Assembly (NCBI RefSeq): GCF_001429725.1
Contig: NZ_LMHV01000040.1
Span: 265,825 to 329,824 of the forward strand
Direction: 5' to 3'
DNA from: Rhizobium sp. Root708
GTDB taxonomy: Bacteria; Pseudomonadota; Alphaproteobacteria; Rhizobiales; Rhizobiaceae
DNA length: 64,000 nt
The notes under the pieces are model-generated. The model did not search any database. It was not told the origin of the DNA and was given only the letters and a program-made list of their open reading frames with translations. Each line of letters starts with the position of its first letter. The stretch's first letter is position 1. Shown piece by piece: positions 54,677-63,501 of this stretch. Made by a program: the position numbers and the translations under genes.

Positions 54677-55987
54677 TTAGACGTAACGGTTGACGATGTT
54701 TTCAAGCAGTTCCTGCTTGCCGGACTTCGGCTGCGGGTTGATGTCGTTGGCTTCGACCCACTCGGCGATCTGCTCGAGCGAGTATTCGCCGCGGGCAAGC
54801 TTCTGGCCTTCGGCCGAATCCCAACCGGCGTAACGGGCATCGAGCGGGCCGGACAGAGCCTTGTCCTCGATCATCTTGGCAGCAGCCTTCAGACCGCGGG
54901 CGCAGGCATCCATACCGCCGATATGGCCGATCAGCAGATCTTCCGCGTCGAGCGACTGACGGCGCAGCTTGGCGTCGAAGTTGGTGCCGCCAGTCGTGAA
55001 GCCGCCACCCTGAAGAACCTGGTAGTAGGCAAGCGCCATTTCAGGAACGTTGTTCGGGAACTGGTCGGTATCCCAGCCGGACTGGTAGTCGTTGCGGTTC
55101 ATGTCGATCGAGCCGAAGATGCCGAGCGCATTGGCGAGCGCCAGTTCGTGTTCGAAGGAGTGGCCGGCGAGGATCGCGTGGCCCTGCTCGATGTTGACCT
55201 TCACTTCGTTTTCCAGGCCGTGGTTCTTGAGGAAGCCGTAGACCGTCGCGACGTCGTAGTCGTACTGGTGCTTGGTCGGCTCTTGCGGCTTCGGCTCGAT
55301 GAGGATCGTGCCCTTGTAGCCGATCTTGTGCTTGTACTCGACGACGAGGTTGAGGAAGCGGCCGAGATGGTCGAGTTCCTTCTTGAGGTCGGTGTTGAGC
55401 AGAGTTTCATAGCCTTCGCGACCGCCCCAGAGAACGTAGTTCTCACCGCCGAGCTTCATCGTGGCGTCCATGCAGGTCTTAACGGTCGCGGCCGAGTAGG
55501 CGAAGACATCCGGATCCGGGTTGGTGGCGGCACCCGACATGAACCGGCGGTTTGAGAAGAGGTTCGCCGTGCCCCAAAGCAGCTTGGTTCCGGTCGCGGC
55601 CTGCTTCTCGGCGAAGTAGTCGACGATCTCGTTCAGGTTCTTGGTGTTTTCGGCGAAGTTCTTGCCTTCCGGGCGCACGTCGGCGTCGTGGAAGCAGTAG
55701 AACGGTGCGTCGAGAATCTCGAAGAGCTCGAACGCGACGTCGGCCTTCAGCTTGGCGGCCTTCATCGAGTCTTCGAACCAGGGGCGCAGGAAGGTCCGTC
55801 CGCCGAAGGGGTCGCCGCCCTCCCAGGCAAACGTGTGCCAGTAGGCAACTGCAAAGCGCAGGTGATCTTCCAGGCGCTTGCCGAGAACGACTTCGTCCTT
55901 GTTGTAGTGGCGGAAGGCGAGCGGATTGGTGCTCTCAGGGCCCTCATACTTGATCTTCTGGATGTCGCCGAAGAATCCGGTGCTCAT
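54677..55987 (-). CDS. xylA: Xylose isomerase
   Basis: A 436-residue, class II-length enzyme that interconverts D-xylose and D-xylulose. The catalytic His is in [12 protein letters not shown] near residue 101, metal sites in [44 protein letters not shown] and [20 protein letters not shown]. The start follows GGAGGAAA. It is the last gene of xylR-xylB-xylA, separated from xylB by 188 bases that contain palindromic repeat copy B, so it might have its own promoter or be read through. Confidence 0.97.
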   Translation of the reverse strand: MSTGFFGDIQKIKYEGPESTNPLAFRHYNKDEVVLGKRLEDHLRFAVAYWHTFAWEGGDPFGGRTFLRPWFEDSMKAAKLKADVAFELFEILDAPFYCFHDADVRPEGKNFAENTKNLNEIVDYFAEKQAATGTKLLWGTANLFSNRRFMSGAATNPDPDVFAYSAATVKTCMDATMKLGGENYVLWGGREGYETLLNTDLKKELDHLGRFLNLVVEYKHKIGYKGTILIEPKPQEPTKHQYDYDVATVYGFLKNHGLENEVKVNIEQGHAILAGHSFEHELALANALGIFGSIDMNRNDYQSGWDTDQFPNNVPEMALAYYQVLQGGGFTTGGTNFDAKLRRQSLDAEDLLIGHIGGMDACARGLKAAAKMIEDKALSGPLDARYAGWDSAEGQKLARGEYSLEQIAEWVEANDINPQPKSGKQELLENIVNRYV

Positions 55988-56022
55988 GTGTGTTTCCTCC
56001 TATGGAACGAATGCAACTGTCA

Positions 56023-56152
56023 AAGTCCCCCTCGACCTGCCGGCATCTCCCCACGAGGGAGGAGAAGGCTGGTGGTCCGCCTCTCGTCTCGAAAGGTCAG
56101 CCCGGGGCAAGAAGCCCTCCCCCTTGTGGGGAGGGGTTGGGGAGGGGTCTTC
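56023..56152. repeat. Intergenic palindromic repeat, copy B
   Basis: About 130 bases starting AAGTCCCCCT and ending with GAAGCCCTCCCCCTTGTGGG then GAGGGGTTGGGGAGGGGTCT. It matches copy A (45490-45624) closely at both ends while the middle differs. It lies between xylB and xylA. Confidence 0.75.
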
Positions 56153-56175
56153 CGACACCTCCCGGTATTTAAGCC

Positions 56176-57630
56176 TTAGTGCTGCAGCGATTTGATCGCC
56201 GGGTAGAGAGCGCGGTAGCGCTTGTAGGCATCCTCGTAGGCGCCGGAGAGCGCCGTGACGGGTTCGATCGTGCCAGCCGTCTTCGGCGGCGTGCAAACGG
56301 CAACCGGATCAGCCCCGGTGGCGGCAATCAGGCCGAGGCGCGCTGCGCCGAATGCCGCACCGAAATCACCATCGGCGGGCAGATCCACGGGCACGCCGAG
56401 AGCGGTCGCGATCGAGGCCAGCCAATAACGCGAGCGGGAGCCGCCGCCGATTGCCGTGACGCGGGAAATATCTGTGCCCGCGGAGCGCAGCGCTTCCAGA
56501 TTGTCGCGAATGGCGAACGACACGCCTTCCAGAACCGCCTGGGTCAGCACGACCCGGCTGCTCTCATGCTCGAGGCCGATGAACGCGCCGCGAATAACGG
56601 CGTCGTTGTGCGGCGTGCGCTCGCCGGAAAGGTAGGGCAGGAAGGTGACGCCCGAGGGCGCCTTCAGCGTTTCACCCAGCTCGGTGGTCAGATCCGCCGC
56701 CGACTTGCCGGTAACGCTGGAGTGCCAGTTCAGCGCGTCTGTCGCCGAGAGGATGACGCCCATCTGATGCCAGGTGTTGGGCAGCGCGTGGCAGAAGGCG
56801 TGGACGGCGCTTTCCGGCTTCGGCAGATAGGCGGCGTTGGCCGCAAAGAGAACGCCCGAGGTGCCGAGCGACACGAAGGCCGCGCCATCGCTGACGGTGC
56901 CCATGCCGCAAGCCGAAGCCGCGTTGTCACCGGCGCCACCGGCAATGACCACGCTACCAGACATGCCCCACTGCCCGGCCAGCTCGCCGCGCAGCTTGCC
57001 GCCCTGCTCCGTGCCTTCGATCAGGCGAGGCATCTGCTTCTCGTCAAGACCGGTTGCCGCGAGCAGCTCGGAGGACCAGGCGCGCTTTCCCGTATCCAGC
57101 CAGGAGGTGCCGGCCGAATCCGACATCTCGGAGATATGCTCGCCGGTCAGCCAGAGGCGCAGGTAATCCTTCGGCAGCAGCACCTTGGCGACCTTGGCGA
57201 AGATCTCGGGCTCATGCTTGGCAACCCAGGCAAGCTTCGGCGCTGTGAAACCGGGGAAAACGATGTTGCCGGTCAGCTTGCGGAAGCGCGGATCGGAATC
57301 GAGCGCCGCCGCTTCGACGTGGGAACGCGTGTCGTTCCAGAGAATGCAGGGACGCAGCACCTTATCGTCGGCATCGAGCAGCGTCGCGCCGTGCATCTGG
57401 CCCGAGAGACCGATGCCCTTCACGGCGGCGAGCTCCTTCGGGTGCTTTGCCTTCAGTCCGGCAACGGCCTCTTCGGTCGCGCGGATCCAGTGCGAGGGCT
57501 CCTGCTCCGACCAGCCGGAATGCGGGCGCGAGACGTCGAGCGAACCATTGGCCGAGCCGATGATCTTCTGATCGCCGTCGATCAGCATGGCTTTGACGCC
57601 GGAGGTTCCGAGATCGAGACCCAGATACAT
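56176..57630 (-). CDS. xylB: Xylulokinase
   Basis: A 484-residue FGGY-family kinase that phosphorylates D-xylulose to xylulose 5-phosphate, feeding the pentose phosphate pathway. Seen are GLDLGTSGVKAMLIDGD at the N-terminus, LSGQMHGATLLD, LWNDTRSH, FLPYLSGERTPHNDA and the adenosine site TAIGGGSRSRYWLASIA. It starts 18 bases after the stop of xylR and is probably in the same transcript. Confidence 0.96.
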   Translation of the reverse strand: MYLGLDLGTSGVKAMLIDGDQKIIGSANGSLDVSRPHSGWSEQEPSHWIRATEEAVAGLKAKHPKELAAVKGIGLSGQMHGATLLDADDKVLRPCILWNDTRSHVEAAALDSDPRFRKLTGNIVFPGFTAPKLAWVAKHEPEIFAKVAKVLLPKDYLRLWLTGEHISEMSDSAGTSWLDTGKRAWSSELLAATGLDEKQMPRLIEGTEQGGKLRGELAGQWGMSGSVVIAGGAGDNAASACGMGTVSDGAAFVSLGTSGVLFAANAAYLPKPESAVHAFCHALPNTWHQMGVILSATDALNWHSSVTGKSAADLTTELGETLKAPSGVTFLPYLSGERTPHNDAVIRGAFIGLEHESSRVVLTQAVLEGVSFAIRDNLEALRSAGTDISRVTAIGGGSRSRYWLASIATALGVPVDLPADGDFGAAFGAARLGLIAATGADPVAVCTPPKTAGTIEPVTALSGAYEDAYKRYRALYPAIKSLQH

Positions 57631-57648
57631 GTGTTTCTCCCTTTGCCG

Positions 57649-58674
57649 TTACGGCAGATTGTCTTTTAGGAATATGTCGAGGCGGATGCGCTCTTGCGCC
57701 TCGATGACGGCAAGCCCGTCCGCTTTCGCCTTGAGGACGCGGATGGCGCTGCGAACCTCGTGGCCCGCATCCTGGTTCAGAATTGCGTCAATGGTTCCGT
57801 CGAGCAACGCAGCGCGTGTATGCGCCGTCAGCTCATGGGCAATGACCGTCAGCGACCGATCGACCGCTTTTTCCTTCAACGCCCTGATCAGGCCGCGATT
57901 GCCAGCACCGAGGCTGTAGACCCCGATGATGCCGCTTTTCCTAGACAGCGCGTCCGCCACCAGCATATGCGCCACCTCGGGGTCGTCGCGGCCTTCGATG
58001 ACAGGCAAAATGGATAGCGATGGAAACTCCGCCGCCATGACCGCCGCAAAACCCTCCAAACGCTCACGATGGTCACGTACCAGCATCGAGCCGGCAAGCA
58101 CGGCGATCTCGCCCCTGGCGCCACCGAGGAAACGCCCGAGCAGCCGAGCAGCCGTACGACCGGCCGCGATGTTGTCGACGCCGGCATAGTGATGGCGCTG
58201 CGAGCCGGTGAGATCCGAAACGAGCGTCACGACAGGAATGCCATCCTGCACCAGACGGTCGACGGCATCGCGCACCTCAGGTGCATCGGTCGCGACAAGC
58301 GCGATCCCCGACGGTCGTTCGTCGCCAAGCTCGTCCAGGATCTGGACCAACGCGCGCGGATCGAACGCCGGCACTTCAATCGTTCGGATATTCGTTCGCT
58401 CCACCGACGAGCGTGCAATGGCAACACGCACCTCCCCGTTCAGCCCGTGCATGAAGGAGTTGTCGCTGGCTGGCAGGATGAAGACGAATGAGTAGGTCCG
58501 GCCCTTCGCGAGATTGGCGGCGGCAACGTCCCTGACATAGCCGATCTCGCGGATGGCCTTCTCGACCTTCTCGCGCGTGACGTGGCGCACGCCCGGCCGC
58601 TGGTTCAAAACCCGGTCGACGGTCGCCAGACTGACACCTGCCGCAGCAGCGATATCGTGGACTGTTGGCCTCAT
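57649..58674 (-). CDS. xylR: LacI-family xylose regulator
   Basis: From the ATG at 58674 (AGGAGGAGAG upstream) this is 341 residues. The helix-turn-helix is TVHDIAAAAGVSLATVDRVLNQRPG, and the effector domain begins YSFVFILPASDNSFMHGLNG. It is the first gene before xylB and xylA. The same regulator-kinase-isomerase order next to emrBA-emrR occurs in S. meliloti. A near-perfect 20-base palindrome 32 bases upstream of the start is its likely operator, giving autoregulation of the whole operon. Confidence 0.92.
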   Translation of the reverse strand: MRPTVHDIAAAAGVSLATVDRVLNQRPGVRHVTREKVEKAIREIGYVRDVAAANLAKGRTYSFVFILPASDNSFMHGLNGEVRVAIARSSVERTNIRTIEVPAFDPRALVQILDELGDERPSGIALVATDAPEVRDAVDRLVQDGIPVVTLVSDLTGSQRHHYAGVDNIAAGRTAARLLGRFLGGARGEIAVLAGSMLVRDHRERLEGFAAVMAAEFPSLSILPVIEGRDDPEVAHMLVADALSRKSGIIGVYSLGAGNRGLIRALKEKAVDRSLTVIAHELTAHTRAALLDGTIDAILNQDAGHEVRSAIRVLKAKADGLAVIEAQERIRLDIFLKDNLP

Positions 58675-58705
58675 CTCTCCTCCTGACGAGACCTTTAGCT
58701 CCAAA

Positions 58706-58725
58706 TTTGATGTACGTAAATCAAA
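58706..58725. promoter_or_regulatory. Palindromic operator upstream of xylR
   Basis: TTTGATGTACGTAAATCAAA is a 20-base palindrome with one mismatched pair, centred on TACGTA, directly in front of the xylR-xylB-xylA operon. Confidence 0.75.
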
Positions 58726-58768
58726 ATCTGCAGACGCTTCCGTTCACGTCAAAAATTCACGCAAAAGC

Positions 58769-58800
58769 AAAGGCCGGCGCGGGATGCCCGGCCGGCCTTT
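58769..58800 (-). terminator. Terminator downstream of emrB
   Basis: AAAGGCCGGC and GCCGGCCTTT form a perfect 10-bp stem with a 12-base loop; the minus strand then reads TGCTTTTGCG. It lies between the emrB stop and the xylR promoter. Confidence 0.8.
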
Positions 58801-58822
58801 GAGCTTGGATATCAGGATGGGA

Positions 58823-60415
58823 TCAGTGGCCTCCGCCGCCACCGCCTCCGCCTTGCGGCGCAGGCTTGTCGAGCATTGCGACCCCGATGATCATCGCCGT
58901 GAAGAGCACCGTCAGCATCAGGAAGATATCGCTGAACGAAAGGACGACGGCCTGCTTCGTTGCAATTCCCACCATCTGCTTGATGGCAACGGCAGCACCG
59001 TCCATTCCGTAGGTGTTGTAGTTTGCCGTCATGTTGTTCATCTGGTCGATCGCGGCCGGATTGCCCCAGTGCACGTTCTCGCGCAGCCGTTCGTAGTGCA
59101 CGTCCTGCCGGTTCGTCAGTACCGTATTGATGATGGCAAGACCGACGGCGCCGCCAAGGTTACGCGTGAGGTTGAAGAGACCGGACGCGCCACGCATGCG
59201 CGCAGGCGGCATCGTGCCGAGCGCGATGTTGTTGATCGGCACCATGCACATCATCAGCCCGAAACCGCGGAATACCTGCGGAATGAAGAGCTCGTAGAAG
59301 TCCCAATCCTGCGTCAGGTTCGTCATGATATAGGTGCCGGCCGCGAAGCTCGCGAAGCCGATCACCATCATCAGCCGCAGGTCCATCTTCGCCGACAGCT
59401 TGCCGGCAATCGGCGCCGTGAAGAACATCGCCAGACCGGAGACGAACATCGTCTCGCCGATCATCAACGAGTCATAGCCGCGGATACGTCCGAGATAGAC
59501 CGGATAGATGTAGGTCAGCCCATAAAGGCCGATACCCATGACGAACGAGAACACCGAGCCGAAGGCGAAGTTCCGGTTGGTGAAGGCCCTGAGGTCGACG
59601 ACCGGGAATTCAACGGTGAAGGCCCGGTAGAAGAACACGACCGCGGCAATCGCAGAGGCGATGGCGCCGATGAAGATGTAGCTGTCGTTGAACCAGTCAT
59701 TCGAATTGCCCTCTTCCAGCACGTATTCAAGCGCGCCGAGGAAGACGCCCATCGAGATCAGGCCCCACCAGTCGAACTTCTTGATCAGCGAGAATTCCGG
59801 CTTGTCGAAATCGATGAAGTTCCAGGTGACGATCGTGACGATGATCCCCGGGATGATGTTGACGAGGAACAGCCAATGCCAGGAGAAGGCATGGCTGAGA
59901 TAGCCGCCGACCGTCGGACCGATGGTTGGTGCCAGCGTCGCGATCAGGCCGATGATCGGCGAAACGATGCTGCGCTTGGAGGGCGGGAAGATCGTGAAGG
60001 CGGCAGCGAACACCGAGGGGATCATGCCGCCGCCGATGAAGCCCTGAATGGCGCGATAGACGATCATCTGGTCGATGTTCGTGGCCGTCGCGCAGAGGAC
60101 ACTCGAAAGCGTGAAGCCCGCCGCGGAGATCGCAAACAGATAGCGCGTCGACACGATGCGCGCGAGCGTACCTGATAGCGGGATCATGATGACTTCCGCG
60201 ATCAGGTAGGATGTCTGCACCCAGCCGATTTCGTCCGAGCCGGCACTGAGGCCGGCCTGGATCTCGGCAAGCGACGCCGATACGATCTGGATGTCGAGGA
60301 TCGACATGAACATGCCAAGCACCATCGCGAAGAACGCGATGAGCTTGCGCGGATCCATGTGGTCCGCGGCCGCCGAGGCGGCCGGGATTGTTCCAACTGT
60401 TGCGCTGCCGGCCAT
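58823..60415 (-). CDS. emrB: EmrB/QacA-family multidrug efflux permease (DHA2, MFS)
   Basis: A 530-residue proton-driven drug exporter with 14 membrane helices. The motif A-like SGTLARIVSTRYLF follows helix 2, and motif C-like GPTVGGYLSHAFSWHWLFLVNIIPG marks the DHA2 group. The C-terminus has an odd tail KPAPQGGGGGGGGH of eight glycines and a histidine. It is second in the operon after emrA, 20 bases away, and should form a tripartite pump with EmrA and an outer-membrane channel encoded elsewhere. Confidence 0.94.
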   Translation of the reverse strand: MAGSATVGTIPAASAAADHMDPRKLIAFFAMVLGMFMSILDIQIVSASLAEIQAGLSAGSDEIGWVQTSYLIAEVIMIPLSGTLARIVSTRYLFAISAAGFTLSSVLCATATNIDQMIVYRAIQGFIGGGMIPSVFAAAFTIFPPSKRSIVSPIIGLIATLAPTIGPTVGGYLSHAFSWHWLFLVNIIPGIIVTIVTWNFIDFDKPEFSLIKKFDWWGLISMGVFLGALEYVLEEGNSNDWFNDSYIFIGAIASAIAAVVFFYRAFTVEFPVVDLRAFTNRNFAFGSVFSFVMGIGLYGLTYIYPVYLGRIRGYDSLMIGETMFVSGLAMFFTAPIAGKLSAKMDLRLMMVIGFASFAAGTYIMTNLTQDWDFYELFIPQVFRGFGLMMCMVPINNIALGTMPPARMRGASGLFNLTRNLGGAVGLAIINTVLTNRQDVHYERLRENVHWGNPAAIDQMNNMTANYNTYGMDGAAVAIKQMVGIATKQAVVLSFSDIFLMLTVLFTAMIIGVAMLDKPAPQGGGGGGGGH

Positions 60416-60435
60416 GGGCCTACCTCGTCAGGATA

Positions 60436-61632
60436 TTACTTGCCGGCATCTGGCGCCGTGCGCGTGTCGACATCGACAACAACGCTGAGACCAGCACGCA
60501 GGCGGCCGCTATCGAGAGCATCCTGCGGCAGCGAAATGCGAACGGGGACGCGCTGGATGATCTTCGTGAAGTTGCCTGTCGCGTTTTCCGGGGGCAGCAG
60601 CGAGAAGACCGAGCCGGAAGCCGGCGAGATCGAATCGACCGTGCCGACGATCGGATGATCGTCATAGGCATCGACGTGCACGTTGACCTTGGAGCCCGGA
60701 ACCAGATGCTGGATCTGCGTTTCCTTGAAGTTCGCGTCGATATAGAGCTGGCGGACCGGGACGAGCGCCATCAGGCGCTGGCCGGGCGATACCAGATCGC
60801 CTTCCTGAACCGAGCGATTGCCGACGACACCATCGTAAGGTGCCTTGAGAATGGTGAAGGAAAGATCGCGGGCGGCCTTGTCGCGCGCCAGTTCGAGCTG
60901 CCGGATCGTGCCTTCGGCTTCACGGCGCTGAGCCTGCAGAAGCGTGATGTTGGCGTGCGCCGATGCGATCGCGGCGTTGCCGCCGACGAGGTTTGCCTTG
61001 GCCTGATCGAGCGCGATGTTCGCGGCATCGAGGTTAGCCGTGGTGCCGACCGACTTCGACTGCAGTTCGGCGGCGCGGGTCTGGGTGATCTGAGCACCGC
61101 GGACCGTTGCCTCCAAGGCAGCCTTCTGCGCGTTTGCCTGGTCGAGGCTCGCTTCCCCACCGGCAATCTGTGCATCGATGCGCTGCAGCGATAGCTTTTC
61201 GGTATCGAAAGACGCGCCGGCCTGATCGAGAGCGAGCTTGTAATCGCCGTCGTCGAGGATGGCGAGCACGTCGCCTGCCTTGACCTTCTGGTTGGCGACA
61301 ACGTTCACCTTGGCAACGTAGCCGGTAACCTTCGGCGAGATCGTCGCGATGTCGCCTTCAACATAGGCGTCATCGGTCGAGACGAGGAAACGGCCGGTGG
61401 TCCACCAGTCGTACCCGTACCATGCGGCACCAGCGAGCGCCGCAAGCCCGATGATCGGCAACACGAGGCTACGCTTCTTCTTCTTTTCCGCGGGAGCAGT
61501 TTTCACATCCGCAGGCGCCTGCGGCGAGCGCGGCGCTTCTGCGGTTGGAGCAACTGCTTCCTGAGCCTTGCCTTCGACATCATCGTTATCGGTGACGATA
61601 CGGGCAACAGTGGCTTTTGGACTGGACGACAT
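60436..61632 (-). CDS. emrA: HlyD-family efflux adaptor EmrA
   Basis: A 398-residue membrane-fusion protein. A cytoplasmic N-terminus rich in Glu, Ala and Pro, then a Lys-rich stop-transfer KKKKRSLVLP and one membrane helix (IIGLAALAGAAWYGYDWW), a biotinyl-lipoyl half (VAKVNVVANQKVKAGDVLAILDD), a long coiled-coil hairpin of Ala/Gln-rich helices, and the beta-barrel end with DGVVGNRSVQEGDLVSPGQ. It bridges EmrB to an outer-membrane channel. It is the first gene of emrAB and is divergent from emrR. Confidence 0.94.
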   Translation of the reverse strand: MSSSPKATVARIVTDNDDVEGKAQEAVAPTAEAPRSPQAPADVKTAPAEKKKKRSLVLPIIGLAALAGAAWYGYDWWTTGRFLVSTDDAYVEGDIATISPKVTGYVAKVNVVANQKVKAGDVLAILDDGDYKLALDQAGASFDTEKLSLQRIDAQIAGGEASLDQANAQKAALEATVRGAQITQTRAAELQSKSVGTTANLDAANIALDQAKANLVGGNAAIASAHANITLLQAQRREAEGTIRQLELARDKAARDLSFTILKAPYDGVVGNRSVQEGDLVSPGQRLMALVPVRQLYIDANFKETQIQHLVPGSKVNVHVDAYDDHPIVGTVDSISPASGSVFSLLPPENATGNFTKIIQRVPVRISLPQDALDSGRLRAGLSVVVDVDTRTAPDAGK

Positions 61633-61666
61633 GGGCGACTACCGGTAAATCGAGTGAATTTAATCG

Positions 61667-61688
61667 AACTGAACGGTTCGGTTCAGTT
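61667..61688. promoter_or_regulatory. TetR-type operator 1 between emrA and emrR
   Basis: AACTGAAC-GGTTCG-GTTCAGTT is a perfect 8-base inverted repeat with a 6-base spacer, 35 bases before the emrA start. TTGACA (61686-61691) overlaps its right edge and could be a -35 box for emrR with CATATC 17 bases on. Confidence 0.78.
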
Positions 61689-61723
61689 GACATAGAGCCT
61701 TTTTGCATTCATATCAAGATGTA

Positions 61724-61741
61724 TCGAACCACGTGGTTCGA
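61724..61741. promoter_or_regulatory. TetR-type operator 2 between emrA and emrR
   Basis: TCGAACCACGTGGTTCGA is a perfect 18-base palindrome 45 bases before the emrR start. It shares the GAAC/GTTC words with operator 1, so one regulator may bind both. Confidence 0.8.
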
Positions 61742-61786
61742 TTTTATTAACGAAACATTCGCAATTGCGAACATGGTTAAGGAGCT

Positions 61787-62455
61787 ATGACAGAGCTTTC
61801 CGACACGCGCGCAGACGATTCCCCCGCGACTGGCGGCCGATGGGCTGCCGGTGAAGATCCTGCCAAGCGCAAGCAAATTCTCGACGGCGCCCGCCGCGTA
61901 TTCATGAAACTCGGCTTCGATGCCGCAAGCATGAACGATGTAACGCGCGAGGCCGGCGTTTCAAAGGGAACGCTCTACGTCTACTTCGCCAATAAGGAAG
62001 AACTGTTCACGGCCATGATGGAAAGCGAGCGCGCTGCCTTCATCGCCAGCGTGCGCAGCGCCTTGACTGAAACCAGCGATCCCGACGTGGCTCTGCACGA
62101 TTTCGGCCTGACTTTTGTCCACCATATCACCGAGGACAAGGTGATCAACGCGATGCGCATCGTGATCGGCGTGCGCGACCGCATGCCGCACCTCTGTCAA
62201 CGCTTCTTCACCGGCCCGGAAAACATCCGAACCGTGTTGAAGGACTTCCTGACGGACCAGGTCGAAGCGGGCCGCTTCGAGATCGACGACATCGAACTGG
62301 CCGCCCGCCAGTTCCTGGAGCTTTGCAGCGGCAGCTTCTTCAAGCTGCGGCTGTTCGGCGACATGGACGCGCCTCCTCCGCGCGAGGAGATGGATCGCGT
62401 CGTCAACGGCGCTATCCGCGTCTTTACCGCCGCCTACGGCGCCAAGAAGGCCTGA
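61787..62455 (+). CDS. emrR: TetR-family repressor of the efflux operon
   Basis: A 222-residue regulator. The DNA-binding helix-turn-helix lies near residues 30-75: RKQILDGARRVFMKLGFDAASMNDVTREAGVSKGTLYVYFANKEEL region (recognition helix KGTLYVYF). The rest is an all-helical ligand domain. It is divergent from emrAB with two palindromes between, and a TetR repressor EmrR controlling emrAB in this arrangement is known in S. meliloti. It should repress both its own gene and the pump until an inducer, possibly a plant flavonoid, binds. Confidence 0.93.
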   Translation: MTELSDTRADDSPATGGRWAAGEDPAKRKQILDGARRVFMKLGFDAASMNDVTREAGVSKGTLYVYFANKEELFTAMMESERAAFIASVRSALTETSDPDVALHDFGLTFVHHITEDKVINAMRIVIGVRDRMPHLCQRFFTGPENIRTVLKDFLTDQVEAGRFEIDDIELAARQFLELCSGSFFKLRLFGDMDAPPPREEMDRVVNGAIRVFTAAYGAKKA

Positions 62456-62562
62456 ACCCTGCCTCGTTGATTTCTCCTGCCCTTCCGGCAAAATCCCGCA
62501 ACCGGGATCAAGCGCGACCTGCCGGCCTTCGGTAAGAAAGGCCTGCAGCCAAGGGAGTAGGA

Positions 62563-63402
62563 ATGAGTGCAATCGGACGTGCGATCTGGTTCATCGAAAG
62601 TCATTTCGGTAACGATATCTCGCTCGAAGAGATTTCAGGCGTTGCCGGCCTTTCGCGCTACCACCTGTCGCGCGTCTTCGGCCTCGCCACCGGCCACTCG
62701 ATCAGCAGCTATATCAGAGCCCGACGCCTGAGTGCGGCGGCTGGGCGACTGGTCGATCAGCCGGAAAGCATTCTCGAGGTTGCCCTTGATGCGGGCTATG
62801 GCTCGCACGAGGCATTCACCCGGGCCTTTCGCGACCAGTTCGGCATCACGCCGGAGATGGTTCGCAAGCAAGGGCACACGCGCAACCTCGTACTTCTGGA
62901 GCCACTCCGCATGGACCCCGCTCGTCTTCCCGAACTTGAACCGCCGCGTTTCGAAACCCTGCCGCCGATGCTCTTGGCCGGTTTGCAGGAGACCTACGCT
63001 TACGGCGGCAACGCCGCGATCCCTTCGCTCTGGCAAAAATTCAACGTCCATTTCGGCAACATTCCCGGCCAGATCGGCAATGTCGCCTACGGCGTCTGCA
63101 CGCACATCGAAGGCGAAGCCGAAAAGTTCCGCTACATGGCGGCGGCGGCTGTCGATGACGGCAGCGATCTACCGGCCGGCTTCGCAAGCCTGAAGATACC
63201 CGGGCAGCGCTACGCCGTCTTTGCCCATCGCGGCCATGTTTCCGGCATTCCGGCAACCATGCACCGGATTTTCGGCGAGTGGATGCCGAACGCCGGCATC
63301 GAATTCGGCAACCTGCCCGACATGTTCGAGCGTTATGATGATCGCTTCGACCCCCACACCGGCATGGGCCTGACGGAAATCTGGATTCCAGTCAGGGAAT
63401 AA
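62563..63402 (+). CDS. AraC-family regulator with GyrI-like effector domain
   Basis: A 279-residue protein with the AraC DNA-binding domain at its N-terminus (two helix-turn-helix units: SLEEISGVAGLSRYHLSRVF and ILEVALDAGYGSHEAFTRAFRDQFG) and a C-terminal Rob/GyrI-like domain that binds small molecules. This N-terminal DNA-binding order matches Rob/SoxS-type regulators with GyrI tails. It lies 107 bases after emrR in the same direction; a role in stress or drug response is likely but the target is unknown. Confidence 0.9.
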   Translation: MSAIGRAIWFIESHFGNDISLEEISGVAGLSRYHLSRVFGLATGHSISSYIRARRLSAAAGRLVDQPESILEVALDAGYGSHEAFTRAFRDQFGITPEMVRKQGHTRNLVLLEPLRMDPARLPELEPPRFETLPPMLLAGLQETYAYGGNAAIPSLWQKFNVHFGNIPGQIGNVAYGVCTHIEGEAEKFRYMAAAAVDDGSDLPAGFASLKIPGQRYAVFAHRGHVSGIPATMHRIFGEWMPNAGIEFGNLPDMFERYDDRFDPHTGMGLTEIWIPVRE

Positions 63403-63501
63403 AACCCGTCCTGCTTTCGTATATCCCCTTGCGCGCTTGCCAAGGCAGGCCGCGTCCGTACATTGCGAGCGTCGAACTGTGACGCAAGGGGATAAACGTC
63501 G

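Noticed and set aside
58553-60175. A 540-codon plus-strand open frame opposite emrB
   Set aside because: It is rich in His, Arg, Asp and Glu, the antisense image of a membrane protein gene, and has no domain; emrB is well supported.
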